64,000 nt of DNA from Hydrogenophaga sp. Root209. GTDB lineage: Bacteria; Pseudomonadota; Gammaproteobacteria; Burkholderiales; Burkholderiaceae_C. Made by a program: the position numbers and the translations under genes. Below the pieces are notes generated by a model. That model made no database searches and was not told where the DNA came from. It saw only the letters and a program-made list of their open reading frames with translations. Of the stretch, positions 19,726 through 29,677 are shown in pieces. The stretch is from the NCBI RefSeq assembly GCF_001428625.1, contig NZ_LMIE01000030.1:79400-143399 (forward strand), given 5' to 3'. Position 1 is the stretch's first letter; each line of letters opens with the position of its first letter.

Positions 19726-22599
19726 TTACAGCGTGCGCGCCACTTCCTTGACCTCGAAGAATTCGAGCTGGTCGCCTTCTTTGATGTCGTTGTAGTTCTT
19801 CAGCTTGATACCGCACTCGAAGCCTTCCTTGACTTCGCGCACGTCGTCCTTGAGGCGCTTGAGGGTGTCGATCTCGCCGGTGTAGATGACCACGTTGTCG
19901 CGCAGCAAGCGGAAATGCGCGCCGCGATTGACCTGGCCAGACGTGACCATACAACCGGCGATGGTGCCGATCTTGGTGGCCACGAACACGGTGCGGATCT
20001 CGGCCGAGCCGATGACCTCTTCGCGCTTTTCGGGTGCCAGCATGCCGGACATGGCCGCACGCAACTCATCGACGGCGTCGTAAATGATGTTGTAGTAGCG
20101 CAGATCCACGTCGTTGCCTTCGGCCAGCTTGCGGGCACCGACATCGGCGCGCACGTTGAAGCCGATGATCACCGCCTTGGAGGCGATGGCCAGGTTCACG
20201 TCGGACTCGCTGATGCCACCGACTCCCGCGAACACCAACTGCACCTTGACCTCGTCGGTCGAGAGCTTGAGCAGCGACTGGGCCAGCGCTTCCTGCGAAC
20301 CCTGCACGTCGGACTTGACGATGATGGGCAGCAGCTTGACTTCGCCAGCCGACATGTCGGAGAACATGTTCTCCAGCTTGGCGGCCTGCTGGCGTGCCAG
20401 CTTGGTGTTGCGGAACTTGCCCGCGCGGTAGGTGGCGATCTCGCGCGCACGGCGCTCGTCGGTCATCACCATGAAGTCGTCGCCAGCCTGTGGCACCTCC
20501 GACAGGCCCTGGATTTCCACCGGAATCGACGGGCCGGCCGATTTGATCGGCTTGCCGTTTTCGTCCAGCATGGCGCGCACGCGGCCGGAGGTCTGACCCA
20601 CCAGCACCACGTCGCCAGTCTTGAGCGTGCCGCTCTGCACCAGCACCGTGGCCACGGCACCGCGGCCTTTGTCCAGGCGCGCTTCGATCACCAGGCCCTT
20701 GGCCATGGACTCCACCGGCGCCTTGAGTTCCAGCACTTCGGCCTGCAGCAGCACCTGCTCCAGCAGCGCGTCGATGCCCACACCGGTCTTGGCTGACACG
20801 CCCACGAAGGGCACGTCACCACCGAACTCTTCGGGCACGACTTCTTCGGCCACGAGTTCGGAGCGGACCTTCTCCAGGTTGATACCGGGCTTGTCGATCT
20901 TGGTCAGCGCCACGACGATGGGCACGCCCGCCGCCTTGGCATGTTTGATGGCTTCCTTGGTCTGCGGCATCACACCGTCGTCGGCTGCGCAGACGAGGAT
21001 GACGATGTCGGTGGCCTGGGCACCACGGGCACGCATGGCGGTGAACGCCTCGTGACCCGGGGTGTCAAGGAAGGAGATCATGCCGCGCTCGGTCTCGACG
21101 TGATACGCACCGATGTGCTGCGTGATGCCGCCTGCTTCGCCCGCGGCCACCTTGGCGCGGCGGATGTAGTCCAGCAGCGAGGTCTTGCCGTGGTCCACGT
21201 GGCCCATGACGGTAACCACAGGCGCGCGCGGCAGCAGCTCGTGCTCCTGCTGCGAGGTTTCGTCGTCAGCAAAGGCTTCCGGATCGTCCAGCGCAGCCAC
21301 GACGGCCTTGTGGCCCAGTTCTTCCACCACGATCATGGCGGTGTCCTGGTCCAGCGGCTGGTTGATCGTGACCATTTGGCCGAGCTTCATCAGCTGCTTG
21401 ATGACCTCGGACGACTTCAGGCTCATCTTGTGCGCGAGCTCGGCCACCGTGATGGTCTCCGGCACGTGCACTTCAATGACCTTGAGCTCGGTCGGCGCCA
21501 CGAAGTTGCTCTGACCGGTGTCACGAGAATCGCGCGAGTCGCGGCGACCGCGTGGGCCTCCGCGCCAGTTGGAGCGGCCCGCGCTGGTGTCGCCACGGGT
21601 CTTGATTTCTTTCTTTTTGGCCGCGTCGTCCTTCCAGGTGGAAGACAGGTTCTCCGACTTGATTTCTTTCTTGCCGGCCACGCCAGCCGTGGCTGCGCCA
21701 GCGGTGGTGACGGGCTTGCCGGGCGTGCCGGCAGGCTTGTGCAGCGTGCCCTTGATGCCGGCCTTGGGGTCGGCCACCGGGGCAGGCTCGGGCTTCTTGG
21801 CCACCAGCGTCTTGGCTGGCGCAGACATCATGGCGCGGATGTTGGCGGCTTCGGCTTCGGCCTTGCGGCGGCGCTCCACCAGATCCTGAGCACGCAGATC
21901 GTCGGCGCGTTTGCTTTCAGCGTTGCGGTCCGCGATCACGCGGGCCGCGGAATCGCGCTCCAGCGAGTCGGTCTTGGCCTTGGCGTCCTTGGCGGTGCGG
22001 GCGGCGATGGCTTCGGCAACGCCTTCAGGGGTGGCGGCCTCGGCGGCAGCACGGGCAGCAGCTTCCGCCACTTCGGCAGCGGCAGCAGCGGCGCGCTCCT
22101 GCTCGACGGCGGCCTGAGCTTGACGAGCTTCTTCGGCTTCGCGCGCCTGGCGCTTCTCGTTGAACTCTTCTTCCTGGCGACGCAGCAACTCGGCCTGGCG
22201 GCGCGCGTCTTCCTCGCGGCGGGTCAATTCTTCGGTGTCGACCACTGGTGCGGCCGCCACGGGCTCTTCCGCGACCTCGGGTACTGCTACTGCTTCGTCG
22301 TCTCGCTTGATGAAGGTGCGCTTCTTGCGCACTTCCACCTGGATCGTGCGGGCACGACCCGTGGAGTCGGCCTGCTTGATCTCGGAGGTGGACTTCTTCA
22401 CCAAGGTGATCTTCTTGCGCTCACCGCCGGCCGTGCCGTGGCTGGCCTTCAGGTGGCCCAGCAGCGATTGCTTGTCGGATTCGGTGACTGGATCGGTCCC
22501 GGATGTCTTGGGCACACCCGCTGCGGAGAGTTGCTCCAGCAGGACGGTGGTGGGCTTGTTCAGCTCGGCAGCCAGTTCGGCGACGGTGGTACTTGTCAT
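19726..22599 (-). CDS. infB: translation initiation factor IF-2
   Basis: A 957-residue GTPase that places initiator tRNA on the ribosome. The N terminus has an IF2N helical domain ([20 protein letters not shown]), followed by a long low-complexity linker rich in Ala, Glu and Arg (about residues 130-330) and a second IF2N-like region ([20 protein letters not shown]). The G domain has [30 protein letters not shown] and TKIDKPG. C-terminal domains III and IV end in a conserved [17 protein letters not shown]. The ATG at 22599 (MTSTTVAEL) is the family start; the open frame extends 19 codons further without homology. It lies 31 bases after nusA. Confidence 0.98.
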   Translation of the reverse strand: MTSTTVAELAAELNKPTTVLLEQLSAAGVPKTSGTDPVTESDKQSLLGHLKASHGTAGGERKKITLVKKSTSEIKQADSTGRARTIQVEVRKKRTFIKRDDEAVAVPEVAEEPVAAAPVVDTEELTRREEDARRQAELLRRQEEEFNEKRQAREAEEARQAQAAVEQERAAAAAAEVAEAAARAAAEAATPEGVAEAIAARTAKDAKAKTDSLERDSAARVIADRNAESKRADDLRAQDLVERRRKAEAEAANIRAMMSAPAKTLVAKKPEPAPVADPKAGIKGTLHKPAGTPGKPVTTAGAATAGVAGKKEIKSENLSSTWKDDAAKKKEIKTRGDTSAGRSNWRGGPRGRRDSRDSRDTGQSNFVAPTELKVIEVHVPETITVAELAHKMSLKSSEVIKQLMKLGQMVTINQPLDQDTAMIVVEELGHKAVVAALDDPEAFADDETSQQEHELLPRAPVVTVMGHVDHGKTSLLDYIRRAKVAAGEAGGITQHIGAYHVETERGMISFLDTPGHEAFTAMRARGAQATDIVILVCAADDGVMPQTKEAIKHAKAAGVPIVVALTKIDKPGINLEKVRSELVAEEVVPEEFGGDVPFVGVSAKTGVGIDALLEQVLLQAEVLELKAPVESMAKGLVIEARLDKGRGAVATVLVQSGTLKTGDVVLVGQTSGRVRAMLDENGKPIKSAGPSIPVEIQGLSEVPQAGDDFMVMTDERRAREIATYRAGKFRNTKLARQQAAKLENMFSDMSAGEVKLLPIIVKSDVQGSQEALAQSLLKLSTDEVKVQLVFAGVGGISESDVNLAIASKAVIIGFNVRADVGARKLAEGNDVDLRYYNIIYDAVDELRAAMSGMLAPEKREEVIGSAEIRTVFVATKIGTIAGCMVTSGQVNRGAHFRLLRDNVVIYTGEIDTLKRLKDDVREVKEGFECGIKLKNYNDIKEGDQLEFFEVKEVARTL

Positions 22600-22630
22600 A
22601 GGTTTCAATTCTCCGATGGGCCTCCGCTGG

Positions 22631-24130
22631 TCAGGTCGTGGATTGCGCTTCGTCACCGGTGAACCAGTGAGCGCGTGCCAGCATGATCAGCGCGGTGGCC
22701 TCTTCAGGCGTCTGTGCGGTGATGTCGGTGAGCTCGTCGGTGGCCAGATCGGCCAGCTCGTCGCGGGTGTGGATGCCGGCGTCGGCCAACTTGGCAATCA
22801 GCTCGGGGGTCACGCCTTCGAGGTCGCGCAGATCTTGCGAAACTTCTTCGACGCTTTCTTCCCGGGCGATTTCCATCGTCAGCAAGGCATCCTTGGCGCG
22901 GGTGCGCAGCTCATTGACCGTGTCTTCGTCGAAAGACTCGATCTCCAGCATTTCCTGCAGCGGCACGTAGGCCACTTCTTCGAGGCTGGTAAAGCCTTCT
23001 TCGATCAGGATGTCGGCAATCTCCTGGTCCACGTCCAGCTTGGCCATGAAGATCTTGCGGATGCCGTCGGCCTCTTCGGCCTGCTTCTGGGCCGATTCAT
23101 CGGCCGTCATGATGTTGATGCGCCAGCCGGTCAGCTCGGACGCCAGGCGCACGTTCTGCCCCCCGCGGCCGATGGCGATGGCGAGGTTTTCCTCGTCCAC
23201 CACCACGTCCATCGCATGGCGCTCTTCGTCCACAACGATGGAGACCACGTTGGCTGGAGCCAGCGCGCCGATGACAAACTGCGCGGGGTCCTCAGACCAC
23301 AGCACGATGTCCACGCGCTCGCCAGCGAGTTCGTTGGTCACACCGTTGACGCGCGAACCACGCACACCGACACAGGTGCCGATGGGGTCGATGCGTTTGT
23401 CGAAGGTGTGCACGGCGATCTTGGCGCGCGAGCCCGGGTCGCGGGCGCAGGTCTTGATCTCCAGCAGGCCTTGTTCGATCTCGGGCACTTCCTGGCGGAA
23501 CAGCTCGATCATGAAAGCCGGAGCCGAACGCGACAGCAGGATCGGTGCGCCGCGCAGCGTCAGGTCCACGTCCATGATCATGGCGCGCACGCGGTCCCCC
23601 GTGCGGAAGTTTTCCTTCGGGATCATCTCGCCACGCTTCAAGCGACCTTCGACGCGACCGCTCTCGATGATGAGGTCGCCCTTGTCCATGCGCTTGACGG
23701 TACCCACGAAGATCTTGTCGCCGCGCGACATGAAGTCGTTGAGCAGCATTTCGCGCTCGGCATCGCGGATCTTCTGCAGGATGACCTGCTTGGCGGCCAT
23801 GGCGCCAATGCGGCCAATCGGCACGCTCTCCACCGGTTTCTCGATGAAGTCACCTTCTTCGATGTCGGAGAGTTCGTCGCGAGCGTCCGTGAGCAACTCT
23901 TCGGCGTCCGGGTTCTGCAGGCCGGCCTCATCGGGCACGACCAGCCAGCGACGGAAGGTCTCGTAGGCGCCGGTGTCCGGGTCCATCGCCACGCGGATGT
24001 CCACGTCGCCCTTGTAGAGTTTCTTGGTGGCCGAGGCCAGCGCCAGTTCCACGGCGCCCAACACGACGTCGCGCTCGACGTTTTTCTCGCGCGAGATCGC
24101 ATCGATCAGCATCAACATTTCGCGGTTCAT
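22631..24130 (-). CDS. nusA: transcription termination/antitermination protein NusA
   Basis: A 499-residue RNA polymerase-binding protein acting in pausing, termination and antitermination. Order of domains: N-terminal polymerase-binding domain ([18 protein letters not shown]), S1 domain ([20 protein letters not shown]), two KH domains ([34 protein letters not shown]), and two C-terminal acidic helical repeats ([32 protein letters not shown]). Length matches proteins with both repeats. It is the second gene of the operon, 51 bases after rimP and 31 before infB. Confidence 0.98.
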   Translation of the reverse strand: MNREMLMLIDAISREKNVERDVVLGAVELALASATKKLYKGDVDIRVAMDPDTGAYETFRRWLVVPDEAGLQNPDAEELLTDARDELSDIEEGDFIEKPVESVPIGRIGAMAAKQVILQKIRDAEREMLLNDFMSRGDKIFVGTVKRMDKGDLIIESGRVEGRLKRGEMIPKENFRTGDRVRAMIMDVDLTLRGAPILLSRSAPAFMIELFRQEVPEIEQGLLEIKTCARDPGSRAKIAVHTFDKRIDPIGTCVGVRGSRVNGVTNELAGERVDIVLWSEDPAQFVIGALAPANVVSIVVDEERHAMDVVVDEENLAIAIGRGGQNVRLASELTGWRINIMTADESAQKQAEEADGIRKIFMAKLDVDQEIADILIEEGFTSLEEVAYVPLQEMLEIESFDEDTVNELRTRAKDALLTMEIAREESVEEVSQDLRDLEGVTPELIAKLADAGIHTRDELADLATDELTDITAQTPEEATALIMLARAHWFTGDEAQSTT

Positions 24131-24181
24131 TTCACTCGCCCACCTTTCCGAATAGCTTGTCCTGGGTCACTTTGATTTCTC

Positions 24182-24781
24182 TCATTCATCACTGTCTGGA
24201 GCATTTGCTCCGGGAGCCTGTCGGCCCTTGAAATTCACGATCGGCGCCAACCGCGCCTGCTGGATGTCGTCCAGCGAAAACGTCATGGCCTGCATGGGCA
24301 CGGGTGCGCGCTTCTTGCTCACCCGCGCGCCAGGCTTGGGTTCGGGCGCATCGCTCCAGACCACTTGCCACTGCACGCCGTCGTCGGCACGCTCGAGCGT
24401 GCCCCTGAATTTCTTGCGGTTCGCCGCCACGTCGGTCCCGGTGGCACCGATCGGTGCCTTCAAGGTGAGGTCGATCACGTGACCTTCAAACCGCACGTAA
24501 TCGATCTCGCGCTTCAGTGGGCGGTCGATACCCGGCGAACCCACTTCGAGGCGGCGGTATTCCAGGCCCTCGACTTCCAGCAGGTATTGCAACTGACGCG
24601 TGATCTTTTCGCAATCTTCGACCGTAACGAAACGCTCCACAGGCACCGGCTGACCTACAACAGGCGCTTCCCACGGCAGATCGATCGTGACCTTCAACAG
24701 GCCACTGCCCGAGCGCTCCAGCTCCACCAGGTCAAAACCCAGTCCGGTGACGGTCTGCTCTACGATCTCTTGCCAAGCCAT
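24182..24781 (-). CDS. rimP: ribosome maturation factor RimP
   Basis: A 199-residue protein needed for 30S subunit maturation. Family features are GLGFDLVELERSGSGLLKVTID near the N terminus, VEDCEKITRQLQYLLEVEG and the key LEVGSPGIDRPLKRE. It is longer than the usual 150-160 residues because of a C-terminal extension of about 40 residues with no recognised domain (KKRAPVPMQAMTFSLDDIQQ and onward). First gene of the rimP-nusA-infB-rbfA-truB-typA run. Confidence 0.96.
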   Translation of the reverse strand: MAWQEIVEQTVTGLGFDLVELERSGSGLLKVTIDLPWEAPVVGQPVPVERFVTVEDCEKITRQLQYLLEVEGLEYRRLEVGSPGIDRPLKREIDYVRFEGHVIDLTLKAPIGATGTDVAANRKKFRGTLERADDGVQWQVVWSDAPEPKPGARVSKKRAPVPMQAMTFSLDDIQQARLAPIVNFKGRQAPGANAPDSDE

Positions 24782-24855
24782 GCTGATGGTGTCTGCCCAG
24801 GGGTGTGCCGTTGAATCCGCCCTGTGGATTACCCCAGGGTCAAAAGCGTTCGGCC

Positions 24856-24888
24856 AAAAAAAATGGGCCGGTATTTACCCGCCCATTT
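24856..24888 (-). terminator. intrinsic terminator downstream of the DUF2189/DUF2788 pair
   Basis: On the minus strand AAATGGGC (24888-24881) pairs with GCCCATTT (24868-24861) around a 12-base loop and runs into eight consecutive T residues. It is 76 bases past the small membrane protein stop at 24964 and 75 bases before rimP, so it separates the two transcription units. It could also act as a leader attenuator if rimP transcripts start further upstream. Confidence 0.8.
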
Positions 24889-24963
24889 GGTCGTGAAGCT
24901 CGCATTGTAACGCCTGCCAAGGCCAAATGGCAACCCAATGGGCCACTCAACGCTGAACACCGT

Positions 24964-25185
24964 TCAAATACCCAGAACCCATTGAATGAGGTTTTTGGCC
25001 AGAAACCCCAGCATGCCGAACGACAGCACCAGAAACAGCACGAAGGTGCCGAACTTGCCGGCTTTGGATTCGCGGGCCAGGTTGAACACGATGAAGAGCA
25101 TGTAGAGGATGAAGGCGCCGACGCCGAAGGTCAGGCCGAACTGTGCGATCTGGCCCTCGGTGTAGCCAAAAAGGGTATTGCCCAT
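24964..25185 (-). CDS. DUF2788 small membrane protein
   Basis: A 73-residue protein with two hydrophobic spans (about residues 16-37 and 46-68) joined by a short basic loop (LARESKAGKFGTF). The pattern TEGQIAQFGLTFGVGAFILY matches the DUF2788 family of small proteobacterial membrane proteins. Function is unknown. It starts three bases after the stop of the DUF2189-like gene, so the two are probably co-transcribed. Confidence 0.8.
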   Translation of the reverse strand: MGNTLFGYTEGQIAQFGLTFGVGAFILYMLFIVFNLARESKAGKFGTFVLFLVLSFGMLGFLAKNLIQWVLGI

Positions 25186-25188
25186 GGC

Positions 25189-25938
25189 TCAGCGCGCCGT
25201 CCGATGGGCAGTCAGGTCGCGGTAGGCGTGCCAGCTGGCATGGGCCAGCAACGGGGTGATCGGAATCAGACCCAGCAAGGCGGTGGCCATGCCCAAGCCG
25301 ACCAACAGCGCGATCACCACCGCCCACAAGACCATGGGTGCGGGATGGCTGGCCACGGCCCGCCAGCTCTCGGCCACCGCTTCCATTACCGAGGCGCGGG
25401 TGTCCACCAGCATGGGCAGTGCGACCACGGTGGAGGCAAACACGGGCGCGGCCAGCAAAGCACCGAGCAACAACCAGACTTCAAACAGGCCGATCTCGCG
25501 CACCAGCACCACGTGACGCAGGAAGTCCAGCGGCTTGAGGATGGGCGCCGGCGACCCCAAGGTGATCAGCCCGGCAGAGGTGAGCACCCAGCCGGTGCCC
25601 GCCAGCCCCAACAGCAGCCCGAACTTCACCAGCCGGCCATCGCCCGAACGCCAGAGATGCACCACATCACCAAGCCCTGCCCGCCGCTGTCGGCTGACTT
25701 GGTACAACCCGGTGGCCAGGATGGGCGCAACGATGAGGAAGCCTGAGAAGGCGCCTGCCAGCAGCCAGAACTGGTCACGCGCGGCCCAGAGCAGCAGCCA
25801 GCCAAAGGCGGTGAGCAGAAGTCCGTGAACCAGCCCGGGCATCGGGTTTCGCCGCAGGTCGCCCCAACCCAGGACCAGCCAGCGCCAAGGCGATTGCAGC
25901 GTGACGGGAAGCGTGGGCGGTGGCGAGGGATCGGTCAT
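25189..25938 (-). CDS. DUF2189-family integral membrane protein
   Basis: A 249-residue protein with about six hydrophobic spans. Its N-terminal motif PWRWLVLGWGDLRRNPMPGL is typical of DUF2189 (BPSS1780-type) proteins, and the end contains LLAHASWHAYRDLTA. The family is common in alpha- and betaproteobacteria and has no established role. It is followed at once by the DUF2788 gene and then by an intrinsic terminator. Confidence 0.8.
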   Translation of the reverse strand: MTDPSPPPTLPVTLQSPWRWLVLGWGDLRRNPMPGLVHGLLLTAFGWLLLWAARDQFWLLAGAFSGFLIVAPILATGLYQVSRQRRAGLGDVVHLWRSGDGRLVKFGLLLGLAGTGWVLTSAGLITLGSPAPILKPLDFLRHVVLVREIGLFEVWLLLGALLAAPVFASTVVALPMLVDTRASVMEAVAESWRAVASHPAPMVLWAVVIALLVGLGMATALLGLIPITPLLAHASWHAYRDLTAHRTAR

Positions 25939-26002
25939 GGGAAGCGGTTATACGCTGCCCACCCCGCCAGAGCACTGATGCAGGTCAAGCCCGAGAAACG
26001 CT

Positions 26003-27613
26003 TCAGGCAGCCGCCTGCACCAGCGTTCGGGTGTAGGGATGTTCCGGGGCGCGAAGGACCCGCTCGACGGTGCCGCTTTCCACCACCACACCGTCTTTCA
26101 TCACGATCACCTGGTGCGCCATCGCCTGGATCACGTCCACGTCGTGCGTGATCAGGAGGTAGCTCAAACCGCGGTCGCGCTGCAAACGCTGCAGCAAGGC
26201 CAACACCTGCTTTTGCACCGTCACGTCGAGCGCGCTGGTGGGCTCGTCGAGCACCAGCAATTGCGGATCGATGATGAGGGCGCGTGCGATGGCCAGACGC
26301 TGTCGCTGTCCACCGGAGAACTCGTGTGGGTAACGCTGCAGCCAGTCGCCGCCACGCCGGGGGTCGTCAACCAGGCCGACGTCGGCCAGGGCCATGACCA
26401 CCCGTTCGCGTCGCTGGGCCACCGACAGCTCGGGCTGGTGCACAAGCAAGCCTTCACCCACGATCTGCTCGATGGTCATGCGCGGCGAGAGCGAGGAGAA
26501 CGGGTCCTGGAACACCACCTGCACACGCTGACGCAGCGCCCTGCCCTGGCCGCTCTTGAGGGCTTGTACCCAGTCGGACCCGGTCACCTGCAGGTGGCCT
26601 CGGTGGGGCAACAAACCGAGCGCGGCCAGCGCCAGCGTCGACTTGCCGGAGCCCGACTCTCCAATGACACCCAGCGTCTGGCCGGGCGCCACGTCCAGAT
26701 CGGCACCCTGCACCGCAACGAACTCGCCTTTTTTGAACCAGCCTTGCAACCCCGGCAGAGACACGGGGTAACTCACACGCAGGCCACGGGCCTGCAGTAC
26801 CGGGGTGGCGTCGGCAGCCGGGGGTTCGGCGGGCGCCACGTCGCGTTGGGGTTTGCTGGCCAACAGCATCTGTGTGTAGGCATGTTGGGGAGCGGCGAAC
26901 ACGTCTGCCACCACACCCTGCTCCACCAGATGGCCCTGCTCCATGACCGCCACGCGGTCGGCGAAACGTCGCACCAGGTTGAGGTCGTGCGTGATCAGCA
27001 GCACCGCCATGCCGTGCTGGCGCTGCAGGTCGGCCAGCAGGTCAAGGATCTGGCCGCGCAGGCTCACGTCGAGCGCAGTGGTCGGTTCGTCGGCCAGGAG
27101 CAGCTTCGGCGCGCTGGCCAAGGCCATGGCGATCATGGCGCGCTGGCGCTGCCCCCCACTGAGCTGGTGCGGAAAGGCGTTGGCGCGGCGCGCCGGCTCC
27201 GGGATGCCTGTGGAAGCCAGCAGCTCCACGGTGGACGCGAGTGCCTGCCGGGGAGTGAGGCCTTTTTTGAGCTGCAGCACTTCGCCGATCTGGTCGCCCA
27301 CGGTGTAGAGCGGGTTGAGCGCCGTCATGGGCTCCTGGAAGATGATGGCCACCTCGTCGCCCCGCACACCGCGCAACTGGTGTTCGGTCATGGCAAGCAG
27401 GTCGCGCCCGTTCAACATCGCAGAACCACTCACCTCGGCGTTGTGCACCAGGCGCAGCAGCGACAAGGCAGACACGGTCTTGCCCGAGCCGGATTCGCCG
27501 ACCAGCGCCAGCTTCTCGCCGGCGTTGATGGAGAAGTCGATGCCGTGCACGACTTCCTGAGCGCCGAACGACACACGAAGGCCTTTGACTTGGAGGAGCA
27601 TGGAGTGGGTCAT
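26003..27613 (-). CDS. yejF: peptide/microcin C-type ABC transporter, duplicated ATP-binding protein
   Basis: A 536-residue protein with two complete ATPase domains. First half: Walker A GESGSGKT (about 36-43), signature LSGGQRQR, Walker B LLLADEPTTALD. Second half: GESGSGKST, FSGGQRQRLAIARAL, LLVLDEPTSALD. This double form is the usual YejF of YejABEF importers, which take up oligopeptides (and microcin C in E. coli). The ATG overlaps the yejE stop (ATGA at 27610-27613). It powers the permease pair encoded upstream. Confidence 0.93.
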   Translation of the reverse strand: MTHSMLLQVKGLRVSFGAQEVVHGIDFSINAGEKLALVGESGSGKTVSALSLLRLVHNAEVSGSAMLNGRDLLAMTEHQLRGVRGDEVAIIFQEPMTALNPLYTVGDQIGEVLQLKKGLTPRQALASTVELLASTGIPEPARRANAFPHQLSGGQRQRAMIAMALASAPKLLLADEPTTALDVSLRGQILDLLADLQRQHGMAVLLITHDLNLVRRFADRVAVMEQGHLVEQGVVADVFAAPQHAYTQMLLASKPQRDVAPAEPPAADATPVLQARGLRVSYPVSLPGLQGWFKKGEFVAVQGADLDVAPGQTLGVIGESGSGKSTLALAALGLLPHRGHLQVTGSDWVQALKSGQGRALRQRVQVVFQDPFSSLSPRMTIEQIVGEGLLVHQPELSVAQRRERVVMALADVGLVDDPRRGGDWLQRYPHEFSGGQRQRLAIARALIIDPQLLVLDEPTSALDVTVQKQVLALLQRLQRDRGLSYLLITHDVDVIQAMAHQVIVMKDGVVVESGTVERVLRAPEHPYTRTLVQAAA

Positions 27614-28680
27614 TTGTCGACTTTCCGTGGGTCCAACGCGTCGCGCAGCGCATCACCCATGAAGGTCAGCAACAGCAGCGTGACCACCAGCACCGCAAAG
27701 GTGGAGAGCGAGATCCACCAGGCATCAATGTTGTTCTTGCCCTGACTGAGCAGTTCACCCAGCGAAGGCGTGCCGGGCGGAACACCCAGGCCCAGGAAGT
27801 CGAGCGAGGTCAACGCCAGGATGGCCGCGCTCATGCGAAACGGCAGAAAGGTGACGACCGGCGTGAGGCTGTTGGGCAGCACGTGGCGCCGGATGATCTG
27901 CCAGTTGGACAAGCCGAGCGCACGCGCCGCGCGCACGTAGTCCAGCTGGCGGTTGCGCAGGAACTCCGCGCGCACGTAGTCGGACAGACCCATCCAGCCG
28001 AACAGGCTGAGCAGGATCAGCAGCAGGCTGATGCTGGGCGCAAACACGGCCGAGAAGATGATGAGCAGATAGAGCTCGGGCATGGAGCCCCAGATCTCGA
28101 TGAAGCGCTGGAAGGCGAGATCGGTCTTGCCCCCAAAGAAGCCCTGGATGGCACCAGTGACCACACCGAGCAGCACGCCAATGACGGTGAGCGCCAGCGC
28201 AAACAGCACACTCACGCGAAAGCCGTAGATGAGTTGGGCCAACAGGTCACGACCTCGGTCGTCGGTGCCCAGCAGGTTGTCCAGCGTGGGTGCTGACGGG
28301 TTGGGCAGTTTGGCGAAGTAGTTCAGCGTCTGCGGGCCGTACGGATTGGGGGCGTAGATGGCCCAGTTGTCGCCCTTGTTGAGCTGCTCGCGAATGAAGG
28401 GATCAAGGTAGTCGGTCGTGGTGTCAAAGTCGCCGCCGAACACTGTTTCAGCATAGTCCTTGACCATGGGGAAATAGGTCGTGCCCTCGTAGCGCACGAT
28501 CAGGGGCCGGTCGTTCGACAACACCTCGGCGAACAGGCTGCCCACCACCAGAATGCAGAATGCGATCAGGCTCCAGTAGCCCAGGCGGTTGCGCTTGAAG
28601 CGGCGCCAGGCGCGCCTGCCGGGGGACAGCGAAGGTGTCACGGCTTCAGTCGAATTTGACACGCGGGTCCACCCAGACAT
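27610..28680 (-). CDS. yejE: peptide/microcin C-type ABC transporter permease
   Basis: A permease of up to 356 residues with an N-terminal membrane anchor (about 32-52), a large periplasmic loop (TTYFPMVKDYAETVFGGDF) and a C-terminal five-span core with the ATPase-contact EAA loop (LDYVRAARALGLSNWQIIRRH). It matches YejE. The start used, ATG at 28680, overlaps the yejB end by 35 bases; a GTG at 28662 is an alternative. It pairs with YejB, whose gene is frameshifted here. Confidence 0.92.
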   Translation of the reverse strand: MSGWTRVSNSTEAVTPSLSPGRRAWRRFKRNRLGYWSLIAFCILVVGSLFAEVLSNDRPLIVRYEGTTYFPMVKDYAETVFGGDFDTTTDYLDPFIREQLNKGDNWAIYAPNPYGPQTLNYFAKLPNPSAPTLDNLLGTDDRGRDLLAQLIYGFRVSVLFALALTVIGVLLGVVTGAIQGFFGGKTDLAFQRFIEIWGSMPELYLLIIFSAVFAPSISLLLILLSLFGWMGLSDYVRAEFLRNRQLDYVRAARALGLSNWQIIRRHVLPNSLTPVVTFLPFRMSAAILALTSLDFLGLGVPPGTPSLGELLSQGKNNIDAWWISLSTFAVLVVTLLLLTFMGDALRDALDPRKVDK

Positions 28681-29672
28681 AGCAGAGATCGGAAATCAGC
28701 TTGGTCACCAGACCGATCAGCGTGAAGAAGAACAAGGTGCCCAGCACGACTGGGTAGTCGCGCCGGATCACGCTCTCATAGCTCAGCAGGCCCAGTCCGT
28801 CGAGCGAGAACAGGGTCTCGATCAGCAGCGAACCCGCAAAGAAGGCGCCGATGAACGCCGAGGGAAAACCGGTGACGATGGGGATGAGCGCATTGCGGAA
28901 GATGTGCTTCCACAGCACCTGCCGCTCGCTCAGACCCTTGGCGCGGGCGGTCATCACGTACTGCTTGCGGATCTCTTCCAGAAATGCGTTCTTGGTCAGC
29001 ATGGCCGTGACCGCAAAGCTGCCCAGCACCATGGCGGTGATGGGCAGCGTGATGTGCCAGAGGTAGTCAACGATGCGCGCGCCCCAACTGAGTTCGTCCC
29101 AGTTGGACGAGGTCAGGCCGCGCAGCGGAAACCACTGCAACTGCCCGCCAAAGATCACCAGCAGTGCCACGCCCAGCACAAAGCCTGGAATGGCGTAACC
29201 GATGAGCACCAGCAAGGTGGTCACCAGATCGAAGCGCGAGCCGGCACGCACCGCCTTGGCCACACCCAGCGGTACGGCCACGCCGTAGCTGATGAGAAAG
29301 GTCCATAAACCCAGCGTGATGGAGACCGGCAGCTTCTCCATGATGAGTTCAGACACCGCCTTGTTCTGGAAAAAGCTGGTGCCCAGATCGAAGCGCGCGA
29401 ACTGGGCGACCATCTGGAAGAAGCGCTCGTGCGCGGGCTTGTCGAAGCCGTAGAGTGCCTTGATCTTCGATGCGTTTGGGGTCCACGCCTTGCGCGCCGC
29501 GGTAGACCGAGCCGCCCTCGGCCCCCGCCGCGCCGGCTCCCGCTCTTGCTTCGGCGAGGTACTGATCCACCGGCCCACCCGGCACGAACTGGATCACCAC
29601 GAAGGTCAGCAGCAGCACCCCGAACAGCGTCGGGATCATGAGCAGCAGGCGTTTGAGGATGTAGACCCACAT
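28646..29672 (-). pseudogene. yejB: peptide/microcin C-type ABC transporter permease, frameshifted
   Basis: The family start MWVYILKRLLLMIPTLFG is at 29672, and this frame continues through FVVIQFVPGGPVDQY to YRGAQGVDPKRI. The rest of the protein (KIKALYGFDKPAHERF onward, through the permease core to WVDPRVKFD) lies in another frame. The switch falls near 29464-29470, within CGCATCGAAGATCAAG; one base too many, or two missing, explains it. All later motifs are intact and the ORF is otherwise full length (about 341 residues). The cause may be a real inactivating mutation, a sequencing error, or a local recoding event; no suitable slippery signal was seen. If real, the transporter lacks a permease half. 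Confidence 0.85.
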
Positions 29673-29677
29673 GGCGT

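Noticed and set aside
20941-22662. 573-residue plus-strand frame opposite infB
   Set aside because: It is a low-complexity Gly/Leu/Phe-rich shadow of the IF-2 linker and G domain, with no ribosome site or known motif.
24856-24888. Riboswitch or attenuator in front of rimP
   Set aside because: The hairpin is adequately explained as the terminator of the preceding minus-strand genes, and no conserved aptamer-like structure was recognised around it.
29464-29480. Programmed ribosomal frameshift in yejB at the CCCAAAC heptamer
   Set aside because: The heptamer is in register with the downstream frame and would shift ribosomes the wrong way; a +1 move is required and no known +1 signal or stop codon pause is present. 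Mutation or sequencing error is simpler.
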